DNA from: UBA1738 sp964388835
Lineage (GTDB): Bacteria; Bacillota; Clostridia; UBA1381
Reading direction: 5' to 3'
Assembly (NCBI GenBank): GCA_964388835.1
Contig: CAYMBZ010000015.1
Location: 1 to 28,151, forward strand
DNA: 28,151 bases
The notes under the pieces are model-generated. The model searched no databases, had not been told where the DNA came from, and worked only from the letters and a program-made list of their open reading frames with translations. A program made the position numbers and the translations under genes. Below are positions 1 through 7,563 of the stretch, piece after piece (position 1 is the first letter of the stretch; every line of letters begins with the position of its first letter).

Positions 1-111
1 GAATTATTCATTTTCTTTCTCCCAAATCGTCGGTTCATATAAAAAATATTGTGATAGAATATGTAGCAATTAAGGTAACCGACGATTTGGGAGAAAGAAA
101 ATGAATAATTC
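1..111. repeat. Perfect 35-bp inverted repeat with 41-bp spacer
   Basis: Positions 1-35 and 77-111 are exact reverse complements and are separated by 41 bp. The right arm contains a ribosome binding site (GGGAG, 89-93) and the ATG (101) of a small ORF. The left arm therefore carries the same site and ATG on the minus strand, running off the window edge. The arm may extend beyond position 1. There is no T-run after the right arm, so it is not a simple terminator. It could be a real inverted duplication, an invertible segment, the end of a mobile element, or a fold-back artefact at a contig end. The repeat itself is certain; its meaning is not. Confidence 0.95.
52..60 (+). promoter_or_regulatory. 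Possible extended -10 promoter in the repeat spacer
   Basis: TGATAGAAT in the spacer fits an extended -10 (TGn followed by TAGAAT). No good -35 lies 16-18 nt upstream. Transcription would start near 67 and run through the right repeat arm into the 23-codon ORF. The call rests on one element only and is weak. Confidence 0.3.
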
Positions 112-172
112 TAAATTTTTCAGCTTAATTAACCTCCTAAACGCTATTCTTCTACTATCTATGGTATTATGA
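101..172 (+). CDS. Small hydrophobic peptide ORF, 23 aa, unknown
   Basis: The ATG at 101 follows GGGAG (89-93) at a 7-nt spacing, and the frame ends at TGA 170-172. The peptide begins MNNSKFFSLINLLNAILLL and ends SMVL: a short polar N-terminus with one lysine, then a run of Leu/Ile long enough for most of one membrane span. An 8-bp inverted repeat (142-149 with 171-178) overlaps the end of the frame, and a terminator-like hairpin follows at 229-270, so a short self-contained transcript is plausible. The size and composition resemble type I toxin or other membrane micropeptides, but no known family is recognised. It could equally be chance coding inside a non-coding element. Its start lies in the inverted repeat, so the same start is mirrored on the minus strand. 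Confidence 0.35.
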   Translation: MNNSKFFSLINLLNAILLLSMVL

Positions 173-228
173 ATAGCGCTATTTGTCGTGTTTGGTGAAA
201 GTAATGCTTGTTTTATAAAGTGATTTTT

Positions 229-270
229 CAGGAATTTACGGCCGTAGCGGTTGGTAGGTTCCTGTTTTTT
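229..270 (+). terminator. Probable intrinsic terminator
   Basis: CAGGAA (229-234) pairs with TTCCTG (259-264), followed directly by a run of seven T. The loop holds a further self-complementary TACGGCCGTA. The base stem is only 6 bp, so strength is uncertain. It would end a transcript from the small ORF and insulate the downstream operon. Confidence 0.45.
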
Positions 271-434
271 TATGAAAAAAGCAGAAAAATGTGAATTTTT
301 AAGGAAAGTACGTTTATCGGGTCGGAGAATTTAAAATATTCCCGCTTCCGCATTCGGTAAATCTTTTCGGCGCTCTGCACGCCCATAGCAGGCGTTAAAA
401 ATTATATGTGGGCAGAAAGGCTACGGGAAATAAT
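271..434. other. Leader of the LeuA-like operon, no recognised element
   Basis: This stretch precedes the four-gene operon. No convincing -35/-10 pair was found, nor any T-box (no GGTGG-ACC type antiterminator motif) or known riboswitch core. A short imperfect stem can be drawn between GCCCA at 381-385 and TGGGC at 409-413, close to the start codon; it is too weak to call. Confidence 0.4.
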
Positions 435-1829
435 ATGCAAAAAGTAATGATTTCAGATGTAACACTCAGGGAGTGTGAGCAGGGTCTCGGACTCAGCTTT
501 AAGGAGAAGATTGATATTGCAAAGAAGCTTGACAGGCTTAATACGGATGTAATAGAAACACAGCCTATCAAAAATACAAAAACGGATATGTTGTTTCTGC
601 ATACCATCGCACCGCTGGTAAAGAACAGCATTATTTCATGCCCGGTCGATTATTCGGAGGAGGCAATAGAAAAAACAGCCGAGGCACTTTCGGCGGCGGG
701 TAAAAAGCGTCTGCACCTGATGGTTCCCACCTCGACGGTTCAGATGGAGTATGTATGCAAGAAAAAGCCGGATGCGGTTCTTGAAATGATAGAAACACTT
801 GCTGCAAAATGCGCTTCACTCTGCGATGATGTGGAATTTACCGCGCTTGATGCATCAAGGAGCGAAAGTGAGTTTTTGTACGAGGCTATACGTAAGGCAA
901 TTGCAAGCGGAGCGAGCACCGTAACAGTTTGCGACAGCGCCGGAGAAATGCTTCCGGATGAATACAGCACATTTATCAAGGATTTGTATGAAAATGTTCC
1001 CGAACTTAATAATGTTACATTGTCCGCCGAATGCAGTAATAACATGGATATGGCGGCGGCTTGCATGATTTCTTCGATTAATTCGGGCGTGAGACAGATT
1101 AAAGTTTCGGTTTCGGAGGGAAAATATCCGTCCTTAACATCTGCCGCGAGAATTATAAACGCAAGAGGTGATTCAATAGGAATTACGTCATCGATAAATT
1201 ACACCGAACTTGAGCATACCGTAAGCAGAATGGGATTTTTGCGAGGAAAGGGCGAGGAGGGCGCTTATGTGCCGGATAACGTGGAGGATGAAAAAATTCT
1301 TTTAAGCGATAAGGATGATATAAAGACAGTATCTGCCGTTATCGTGAAAATGGGTTATGACCTTTCGGAAGAGGATATTGCAAACGTATATGAGGAATTC
1401 AGCAAGGTTGCAAAGAAAAAGAAAGTCGGAACAAAAGAGCTTGATGCGATTATCGCAAGCAGTGCTCTCCAGGTTGAACCTACATATAAATTAAAGAGTT
1501 ATGTCATAAACAGCGGAAACGTAATGACGGCTTCCGCGGTTATGGTGCTTGAAAAAGCAGGTGAGGAACTTCGCGGGATGACTGTGGGGGACGGCCCGAT
1601 TGATGCGGCATTCCAGTGTGTGGAGCAGATTGCGGGCAGACATTTTGAACTGGATGATTTCCAGATTCAATCGGTAACTCAGGGGCGAGAGGCAGTAGGT
1701 GTAACGGTTGTGAAGCTTCGCTCGGACGGAAAACTTTATTCCGGTCGCGGAATTTCGACAGATATTGTGGAATCAAGTATAAACGCGTATATAAACGCGC
1801 TGAATAAAATTTGCTTTGAGGAGGTGTAA
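435..1829 (+). CDS. LeuA-family (isopropylmalate/homocitrate synthase-like) protein with altered active site
   Basis: 464 aa. The fold is that of the alpha-isopropylmalate synthase family: an HMGL-like TIM barrel at about residues 1-275, a linker, and a LeuA-type C-terminal regulatory domain from about residue 349 (YKLKSYVINSGN onward). The usual TLRDGEQ signature reads TLRECEQ (residues 10-16), keeping the Arg but changing the metal-ligand Asp to Glu. The usual HCHND metal-site motif reads ECSNN (E199, C200, S201), so both histidines are missing. The usual GxGERxGN motif is also absent. Normal isopropylmalate synthase chemistry is therefore doubtful, although the regulatory domain is kept. 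The start at 435 is preferred over the in-frame GTG at 408 because the family homology begins there and GGGA lies 6 nt upstream. It is the first gene of a tight operon: the next starts 3 nt after the stop. It may be a divergent enzyme or a ligand sensor. Confidence 0.85.
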   Translation: MQKVMISDVTLRECEQGLGLSFKEKIDIAKKLDRLNTDVIETQPIKNTKTDMLFLHTIAPLVKNSIISCPVDYSEEAIEKTAEALSAAGKKRLHLMVPTSTVQMEYVCKKKPDAVLEMIETLAAKCASLCDDVEFTALDASRSESEFLYEAIRKAIASGASTVTVCDSAGEMLPDEYSTFIKDLYENVPELNNVTLSAECSNNMDMAAACMISSINSGVRQIKVSVSEGKYPSLTSAARIINARGDSIGITSSINYTELEHTVSRMGFLRGKGEEGAYVPDNVEDEKILLSDKDDIKTVSAVIVKMGYDLSEEDIANVYEEFSKVAKKKKVGTKELDAIIASSALQVEPTYKLKSYVINSGNVMTASAVMVLEKAGEELRGMTVGDGPIDAAFQCVEQIAGRHFELDDFQIQSVTQGREAVGVTVVKLRSDGKLYSGRGISTDIVESSINAYINALNKICFEEV

Positions 1830-1832
1830 GGA

Positions 1833-4298
1833 ATGAATTTATCTTTTTCAACAAACCGTTGGAGCGGGATTGAACTTAACGAGTTTATAGATATTGCAAA
1901 GGAATATAAATTCCGCGGAATTGAAATTCATAATGTAAAGGAAATAACGGATAATCCGAGAGATGTTTACCATAAGCTTTTGGAAAACAAAATTAAAATT
2001 TCGTGTATAGATATGACTTGTGATATTTCGGATGAACCGAAGGCGGCAGAGGCTGAGCTTGGCGAATGTATAGAGGTGTGCAAAGCGCTTCGTACACCGT
2101 ATATAAGAATAAAAGCGGTAAAAAATGAAGAAAATGCCGTAGCTTTTATAAAAAAAGCATTGCATGAAGCGGAAAAAAGCGGTATAATATTATTGGTTGA
2201 AACTGTAGGTCTTTATTCCGACACCGAAAAGCTGGCAAAGCTTTTAAACAGCTTCGCGTCGGACAACCTTGCAGCGCTCTGGGATTTGCATTACCCCTAC
2301 CGTGAGCATGGCGAAAAGCCGGAGACAACCGTTAAAAATTTAGGCGCGTATATTCGTCATATTCATATGAAGGATTCGGACGGTGAGAATTCCTACAGCT
2401 TGGTCGGCGAGGGTTCGCTGCCTATTGCGGATATTATAAATGCACTGCGTTCGATAAACTACAGCGAATTTATTTCGATTGAGTGGGACCCTGAGTGGGA
2501 CAGTGATATTTATGATATGGATATTATTTTCCCGCACTTTGTAAGCTATATGTCGCGATTTGAAAATCTGTCGCGAGCAAAGCACACTCTTTATGAAAAT
2601 AAGCGCGGAACGGGAAAAATGGTATGGAAAAAGGATGCCCTTATAGAAAAAACATTCTCGCAGGTGCTTGATTCCATGGTTGAGGAATTCCCAGATCAGC
2701 TTGCGTTTAAGTACACAACTCTTAACTATACCCGTACATATTCGCAGTTCCGCGATGATGTGGATGAGTTCTGCCGTGCACTGATTGCATTGGGCGTAAA
2801 GGCGGGAAGCCATGTTGCGGTATGGGCAACAAATGTACCGGAATGGTATATTGCCTTCTGGGCAACAGTTAAAATCGGAGCGGTTTTGGTTACGGTAAAT
2901 ACCGCGTATAAAATTCACGAGGCAGAGTATCTGCTGAAACAATCGGATACGCACACCTTGATTTTGGTGGATAGCTACCGCGATTCAAATTACAAGGAAA
3001 TAATTGCCGAACTTTGCCCAGAGCTTGAAAATACCAAAAAGGGAGAACAGCTCCACAGTGAGAGACTTCCTTTCCTGCGCAATGTTATCACGATAGGTTA
3101 TGAGCAAAAGGGTTGTATAACATGGGAAGAAGCACTTGCATGTGCAACACGCGTGTCTATGGAAGAGGTTCACAGAATGGCGGCAGCCGTAAATGTACAT
3201 GATGTATGCAATATGCAGTACACCTCCGGTACTACGGGATTCCCGAAAGGCGTTATGCTGACACACTACAATGTTGTAAATAACGGAAAGTGTATCGGTG
3301 ACCGTATGGATTTATCAACCGCAGACAGGATGATGATACAGGTGCCGATGTTTCATTGCTTCGGCATGGTGCTTGCAATGACCGCAACAATGACACACGG
3401 CGGAACTTTGTTCCCACTTCCGTATTTTACACCGAAGCCGGCTCTTGCGTGCATAAATAGAGAGCGCATTACGGCTTTCCATGGTGTGCCGACAATGTTC
3501 ATAGCGATGCTGTCTCACCCTGATTTTGAGAAAACGGATTTTTCATATATGCGAACAGGCATTATGGCGGGCTCGCCTTGTCCGATTTCCGCGATGAATG
3601 ATGTCGTGAATAAAATGAACATGAAAGAAATTACTATTGTATACGGTCAGACCGAGGCTTCTCCGGGATGCACTATGAGCAGTACCGATGACCCGTTGGA
3701 GGTTCGTGTGGGAACTGTAGGACGTGCACTGCCCGAGATAGAATGTAAAATCGTTGACCCTGAAACCGGTGAGGATTTACCGGATAATGAAACCGGTGAA
3801 TTTGTGGCAAGAGGCTACAATATCATGAAAGGTTACTACAAAATGCCGGTTGAGACGGCAAACACAATCGATGCGGACGGATGGTTGCATACGGGCGATT
3901 TGGCGCTCAGAACTCCGGAGGGCAATTACTGTATCACCGGAAGATTAAAGGATATGATTATCCGTGGCGGCGAAAATATTTATCCCAAGGAAATTGAGGA
4001 ATTTATTTATACCCATGAAAAGGTTCAAGACGTACAGGTAATCGGTGTGCCGGATGAGCAGTATGGCGAGGAGATTATGGCGTGCATTATCTTAAAAGAG
4101 GGCGAAACCATGACCTCCGACGAAATGAAGCAGTATATCCGCGACCATATGGCGAAACATAAGGTTCCGAGATATATCGATTTTGTGGACAGCTTCCCGA
4201 TGAATGCGGCGGGCAAAATTCTGAAATTCAAAATGCGCGAGGATGCCGTTAAGAAGCTGGGTATTAAGAAGATTGACGGTATTGTGACAAAGGATTAA
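1833..4298 (+). CDS. Fusion: TIM-barrel isomerase/epimerase-like domain + AMP-forming acyl-CoA ligase
   Basis: 821 aa. Residues about 1-250 are a sugar-phosphate isomerase/epimerase (AP endonuclease 2 family) barrel with a plausible metal quartet: E123 (VETVG), D151 (WDLHYP), H178 (HIHMKD) and E217 (SIEWD). Residues about 265-821 are an ANL-superfamily acyl-CoA synthetase: P-loop YTSGTTGFPKG at about 462-472, YGQTE, the HTGDL motif near 685, GRLKDMIIRGGENI near 703, and the C-terminal catalytic lysine K795 in NAAGK. Both halves look catalytically complete. The ligase half should activate a carboxylic acid as an acyl-adenylate and then a CoA thioester. The barrel half would act on the same or a linked substrate, which cannot be named. 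A strong GAGGAGG (1818-1824) lies 8 nt before the ATG, inside the end of the upstream gene, so the two are coupled in translation. Confidence 0.9.
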   Translation: MNLSFSTNRWSGIELNEFIDIAKEYKFRGIEIHNVKEITDNPRDVYHKLLENKIKISCIDMTCDISDEPKAAEAELGECIEVCKALRTPYIRIKAVKNEENAVAFIKKALHEAEKSGIILLVETVGLYSDTEKLAKLLNSFASDNLAALWDLHYPYREHGEKPETTVKNLGAYIRHIHMKDSDGENSYSLVGEGSLPIADIINALRSINYSEFISIEWDPEWDSDIYDMDIIFPHFVSYMSRFENLSRAKHTLYENKRGTGKMVWKKDALIEKTFSQVLDSMVEEFPDQLAFKYTTLNYTRTYSQFRDDVDEFCRALIALGVKAGSHVAVWATNVPEWYIAFWATVKIGAVLVTVNTAYKIHEAEYLLKQSDTHTLILVDSYRDSNYKEIIAELCPELENTKKGEQLHSERLPFLRNVITIGYEQKGCITWEEALACATRVSMEEVHRMAAAVNVHDVCNMQYTSGTTGFPKGVMLTHYNVVNNGKCIGDRMDLSTADRMMIQVPMFHCFGMVLAMTATMTHGGTLFPLPYFTPKPALACINRERITAFHGVPTMFIAMLSHPDFEKTDFSYMRTGIMAGSPCPISAMNDVVNKMNMKEITIVYGQTEASPGCTMSSTDDPLEVRVGTVGRALPEIECKIVDPETGEDLPDNETGEFVARGYNIMKGYYKMPVETANTIDADGWLHTGDLALRTPEGNYCITGRLKDMIIRGGENIYPKEIEEFIYTHEKVQDVQVIGVPDEQYGEEIMACIILKEGETMTSDEMKQYIRDHMAKHKVPRYIDFVDSFPMNAAGKILKFKMREDAVKKLGIKKIDGIVTKD

Positions 4299-4351
4299 TT
4301 GCCGAAAATTAAACTACGTTAATAAAACTTATATAAAAGGAGATAATAAAA

Positions 4352-5416
4352 ATGGAAATCAAAATTACAAGAACAGAGCATCCAAAGGCTAAGCCGCAGG
4401 GAAAGCTTGGCTTCGGAAAGGTATTTACCGATCATATGTTCGTTATGAACTATGAGGAGGGAAAGGGCTGGTTTGACGCAAGAATTGTACCGTATCAGAG
4501 CATTACTCTTGACCCGTCCGCAATGGTTTTTCATTACGGTCAGGAAATGTTTGAGGGATTAAAGGCATACAAGGGTGCAGACGGAAAAGTAAGACTTTTC
4601 CGCCCGGATATGAACGCAAAGAGAACCGGCGCAACAAATGAGCGTCTGTGTATTCCTCAGCTTCCGGAGGAGGATTTTGTTGAGGCGGTTAAGGCTGTTG
4701 TTGATGTGGACAGGGATTGGATTCCTACCGAGGACGGTACGTCTTTGTACATAAGACCGTTTATTATTGCAACCGATGAATTTTTGGGAGTTGCGCCGAG
4801 TAAGACATATATGTTTATAATCATTCTTTCACCGAGCGGTGCATATTATGAAAGCGGTCTTGCACCCGTCGGAATTTGGATTGAAGATGACTATGTAAGA
4901 GCTGTTCGCGGAGGTATGGGCTTTGCAAAAACCGGCGGAAACTATGCGGCAAGCTTGGCGGCTCAGGTAAAAGCGCATGACGATGGATATTCACAGGTGC
5001 TGTGGCTTGACGGAGTTGAGCGAAAATATATAGAAGAAGTGGGCGCTATGAATATTTTCTTCAAGATTGACGGAAAAATCGTTACACCAATGCTAAACGG
5101 AAGTATTCTTCCGGGAATCACAAGAAATTCCGTAATAGAAGTGTGCAAATCTTGGGGATATGAAGTTGAAGAAAGAAAGGTAAGCGTTGACGAGCTTATT
5201 TCCGCGCAAAAAGCAGGTAAGCTTGAGGAGTGCTTCGGTACAGGAACAGCGGCGGTTATTTCTCCTGTAGGAAAGCTCAGATATAAGGATGACGTTATGC
5301 TTATCAACAATAACGAAATCGGCGAAGTAAGCCAAAAGCTCTACGATACAATCACCGGAATACAATGGGGAAAAATCGAGGATACATTTGGCTGGACTAT
5401 GACTGTAGGCGAGTAA
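4352..5416 (+). CDS. ilvE: Branched-chain-amino-acid aminotransferase
   Basis: 354 aa, full length for the eukaryote-like long BCAT type. It is a PLP enzyme that interconverts Leu/Ile/Val with their 2-keto acids using glutamate/2-oxoglutarate. The Schiff-base lysine is K193 in FAKTGGNYA. QVLWLDG, EVGAMNIFF and GILPGITRNS-like motifs of the family follow in order, with ECFGTGTAAVISPVG near the C-terminus. AGGAG at 4338-4342 gives a good start. The gene lies 53 nt after the fusion ligase and 13 nt before the amidohydrolase. This places it in the same operon as the LeuA-like gene and suggests that the operon handles branched-chain or related 2-keto acids. It could also be the organism's ordinary IlvE. 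Confidence 0.93.
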   Translation: MEIKITRTEHPKAKPQGKLGFGKVFTDHMFVMNYEEGKGWFDARIVPYQSITLDPSAMVFHYGQEMFEGLKAYKGADGKVRLFRPDMNAKRTGATNERLCIPQLPEEDFVEAVKAVVDVDRDWIPTEDGTSLYIRPFIIATDEFLGVAPSKTYMFIIILSPSGAYYESGLAPVGIWIEDDYVRAVRGGMGFAKTGGNYAASLAAQVKAHDDGYSQVLWLDGVERKYIEEVGAMNIFFKIDGKIVTPMLNGSILPGITRNSVIEVCKSWGYEVEERKVSVDELISAQKAGKLEECFGTGTAAVISPVGKLRYKDDVMLINNNEIGEVSQKLYDTITGIQWGKIEDTFGWTMTVGE

Positions 5417-5429
5417 AGGACTTGATTTA

Positions 5430-6227
5430 ATGTATAAAGTATTGGATGCACATTGTCATATTTATCCGGACAAAATTGCGGAGAAAGCTGCACAAGCAAC
5501 CGGAGATTTTTATGATATGTTCCCTAAAATGGACGGCACTGTGGCGACACTTGCCAAAGAGGGAGAAAAGGCGGGAATTTCACATTTTTTGGTGCAATCT
5601 GTAGCAACGACACCTCGTCAGGTTTCAAGCATAAATCGATTTGTGGCGGAAAGTGTGGAAAAAAGCGACGGAAAAATGACCGGTTTCGGCACGATGCATC
5701 CGGACAGCGAGGATTTGGAGAGGGATATTAAGGAGCTTATTTCACTGGGATTAAAGGGAGTTAAGCTTCATCCCGACATCCAAAATTTCAAAATCGATGA
5801 TTACCGCATGTTGAAAATATATGAACTGTGCGAGCGCTACAAGCTTCCGGTTCTTATGCATTGCGGCGATTCACGCTATGACCGCTCGAACCCGAACAGA
5901 TTGGTGCCGATTTTGGATATTTACACCGATTTAACGGTCATCGGCGCACACTTTGGCGGATATTCCATGTGGGATGAAGCGGCGGAAAAGCTTTCCGGAT
6001 ATAAGCATTTTTATGTTGATACCTCATCAACATTGTTTACCGTACCGCCGAATAAGGCTAAGCGCTTTATCGAAGTATATAAAGCGGATAAAGTTATGTT
6101 CGGAACAGACTATCCTCTTTGGAATCCGAAAGAGGAATTGGAAAGGTTTATGCAGATAAATCTTTCGGAAAAGGAACGTAAAAAAATACTTTTCGATAAT
6201 GCCGCAGAATTGCTCGGAATCGAGTAA
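5430..6227 (+). CDS. Metal-dependent amidohydrolase (ACMSD / amidohydrolase-2 type)
   Basis: 265 aa. It is a TIM-barrel hydrolase or decarboxylase of the amidohydrolase-2 (PF04909) group. The N-terminal HxH motif is H8-C-H10 (DAHCHIYP), followed by GVKLHPD, LMHCG, IGAHFGG and the C-terminal GTDYPLW with the conserved Asp. All expected metal-site motifs are present. Members of this group cleave C-C or C-N bonds in small carboxylated or cyclic substrates; the substrate here is unknown. AAAGGA sits 9 nt before the ATG, and the gene follows ilvE by 13 nt, ending the operon. No obvious T-run terminator follows; the next promoter begins 40 nt downstream. Confidence 0.88.
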   Translation: MYKVLDAHCHIYPDKIAEKAAQATGDFYDMFPKMDGTVATLAKEGEKAGISHFLVQSVATTPRQVSSINRFVAESVEKSDGKMTGFGTMHPDSEDLERDIKELISLGLKGVKLHPDIQNFKIDDYRMLKIYELCERYKLPVLMHCGDSRYDRSNPNRLVPILDIYTDLTVIGAHFGGYSMWDEAAEKLSGYKHFYVDTSSTLFTVPPNKAKRFIEVYKADKVMFGTDYPLWNPKEELERFMQINLSEKERKKILFDNAAELLGIE

Positions 6228-6266
6228 ATTGCTTGATTGTGAGAGTTGCATGTGAAAATATAGTAT

Positions 6267-6295
6267 TTGACAAGATATAAGAAGTGTGTTATAAT
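6267..6295 (+). promoter_or_regulatory. Strong sigma-A promoter for the riboswitch-controlled polysaccharide locus
   Basis: A perfect TTGACA (6267-6272) and a perfect TATAAT (6290-6295) are separated by 17 nt. Transcription should start near 6302, about 100 nt before the c-di-GMP riboswitch. Confidence 0.9.
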
Positions 6296-6404
6296 GATTT
6301 CATAAAAGATGATGAATAATTCACCGATTTAAATGCTACAAATTAACCTGTTTTTCTCAGCGGAAACCGTTGCGGATAATGGGGGAATATAAAAAACATA
6401 CATT

Positions 6405-6478
6405 ACATTTTGGCAAACTTATCGAAAGGTAAGGACGCAAAGTTTGGAGTCTAACCCGCTTCGGCGGTATGATAGACC
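6405..6478 (+). promoter_or_regulatory. c-di-GMP-I (GEMM-I) riboswitch aptamer
   Basis: The core GEMM-I signature is present: GGCAAAC, then a P2 hairpin CTTATC-GAAA-GGTAAG with the characteristic GAAA tetraloop, then GGACGCAAAG. P3 follows: GTCTA (6449-6453) pairs with TAGAC (6473-6477), enclosing an inner CCGC-TTCG-GCGG hairpin and the conserved AAC and ATGA flanks. This class binds cyclic di-GMP. The 3' side of P3 (TAGAC) shares bases with the 5' arm of the terminator that follows (from 6474). Ligand binding should therefore compete with termination, which predicts an ON switch for the polysaccharide genes; the direction is inferred. Confidence 0.88.
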
Positions 6479-6516
6479 GACTGCTTTTTAATGAAGCGGT
6501 CGGTCTGTTTTGTTTT
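6474..6516 (+). terminator. Riboswitch expression-platform terminator
   Basis: AGACCGAC (6474-6481) pairs with GTCGGTCT (6499-6506), extended inward by TGCTT/AAGCG to a stem of about 13 bp. A TTTTGTTTT tract follows. The first four bases overlap the P3 strand of the riboswitch, the arrangement expected for ligand-controlled transcription termination. Confidence 0.88.
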
Positions 6517-6534
6517 GAACAAGGAGGGGATTTT

Positions 6535-7563
6535 GTGAAGGTGCGGATTAATATTCGTTCGGACAGCTTACATACATCCGGCGTTATAACCGGATTTTAT
6601 ATGCTTGATAAGCAAGGAATTTTTAATATTGAATTTAATGATTTAAGGAAGGATAAAGAAATTTTAGGCGCGATTATAGAAGCTGAGATGTAGGGAAAGA
6701 AACTTGTTTTTGACTTGTCGGACGGATATGCATATGAGGATTTGGATAGCGTTAAGGAATTGTTTTGCGATGCGGACGTAATTTTTAAGCGTTCATATTC
6801 AAATGAAAAAAATTGCGCATTGGGGAATAACGGAGAGAAAATACACCCCTACGGACTTAATTACTTTGTCACCTTTCCGGATAATCCCATAACATCAAGG
6901 AAATCAAGCCTTAAAGGAATTTTAAAAACCGTAAAGCTCACAAATTCCTATGTTGAGGATTTTGAGGCACCGATTTTGCGAGAGAGAAAAAATCCGAAAA
7001 GTCTGTTTCTGACAAGACTTTGGGAGCTGAACGGAAGCGATATTGCAGGAAATGGCGAGCTTGCCGAGGAGAGAAATTACATAAATAAGGTTCGCACAGA
7101 TACCGTTCGCCTTTTGAAAAAGGAGTTCGGAAAAGCGTTTTACGGAGGCATTTATGCGGATGAATTTTCGGTAGAATATTGCCTTGAGCTGTTGGTGGAT
7201 AAGACGGTATCCTTAAAAAGGCTGTATCTTAATCGAATGAAAAACAGTGATATATGTATCAATACCATGAGATTGCATGGCTCTACCGGTTGGAAAACCG
7301 CAGAGTATGCAGCGGCATCACGCGCCATTGTTTCGGAGAAATTTATCTATGAAACACCTGGGGATTTTTCGGACGGAAAAAATTATCTGTCCTTTACTTC
7401 ACCGCAGGAATGCGCCGAAAAAGTGAGTTTTTTGCTGGAAAATCCGAGTGAGCGCGTTTTTATGTCGGAGCAAAATAAAAAATGTTACGAAAAATATCTG
7501 CGCCCGGATGCGCAAGTAATGCGGGCGATAGAAAATGTTTTTGGGAGGAAAATCGATGTATAA
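6535..7563 (+). pseudogene. Glycosyltransferase-like gene interrupted by an in-frame TAG
   Basis: A 343-codon frame starts at GTG 6535, with AAGGAGGGG (6521-6529) upstream, and runs to TAA 7561-7563. It is broken only by TAG at 6691-6693 after residue 52. Both sides read as one protein: MKVRINIRSD... before the stop and GKKLVFDLSDGYAYEDLD... after it. The second half has a GT-B-like C-terminal pattern (HGSTGWKTAEYAAASRAIV) typical of group-1-type glycosyltransferases. It is the first gene behind the c-di-GMP riboswitch. TAG is used as an ordinary stop elsewhere here (the GH13 gene), so readthrough is unlikely and a nonsense mutation is the simple reading. A restart from an internal codon could make a truncated protein. 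Confidence 0.7.

Noticed and set aside
19..93. 12-mer ACGATTTGGGAG shared by the edge repeat and the GH13 leader at 28042-28053
   Set aside because: Many 12-mer matches are expected by chance in 28 kb, and the shared part is mostly a ribosome binding site.
270..390. Minus-strand frame of about 40 codons (contains SAEKIYRMRKREYFKF)
   Set aside because: It looks mildly coding-like but has no ribosome binding site, matches no recognised family and ends inside the terminator region.
271..434. T-box or leucine attenuator before the LeuA-like operon
   Set aside because: No T-box core, no leader peptide rich in Leu/Val/Ile codons and no terminator/antiterminator pair was found.
2340..2954. Long antisense frame inside the fusion ligase gene
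   Set aside because: It is a shadow of a strongly conserved gene on the other strand, with no ribosome binding site or family match.
6691..6693. Amber codon as programmed readthrough or pyrrolysine
   Set aside because: TAG is a normal stop in other genes here (GH13), there is no recoding signal, and neighbouring genes of the cluster are also broken.
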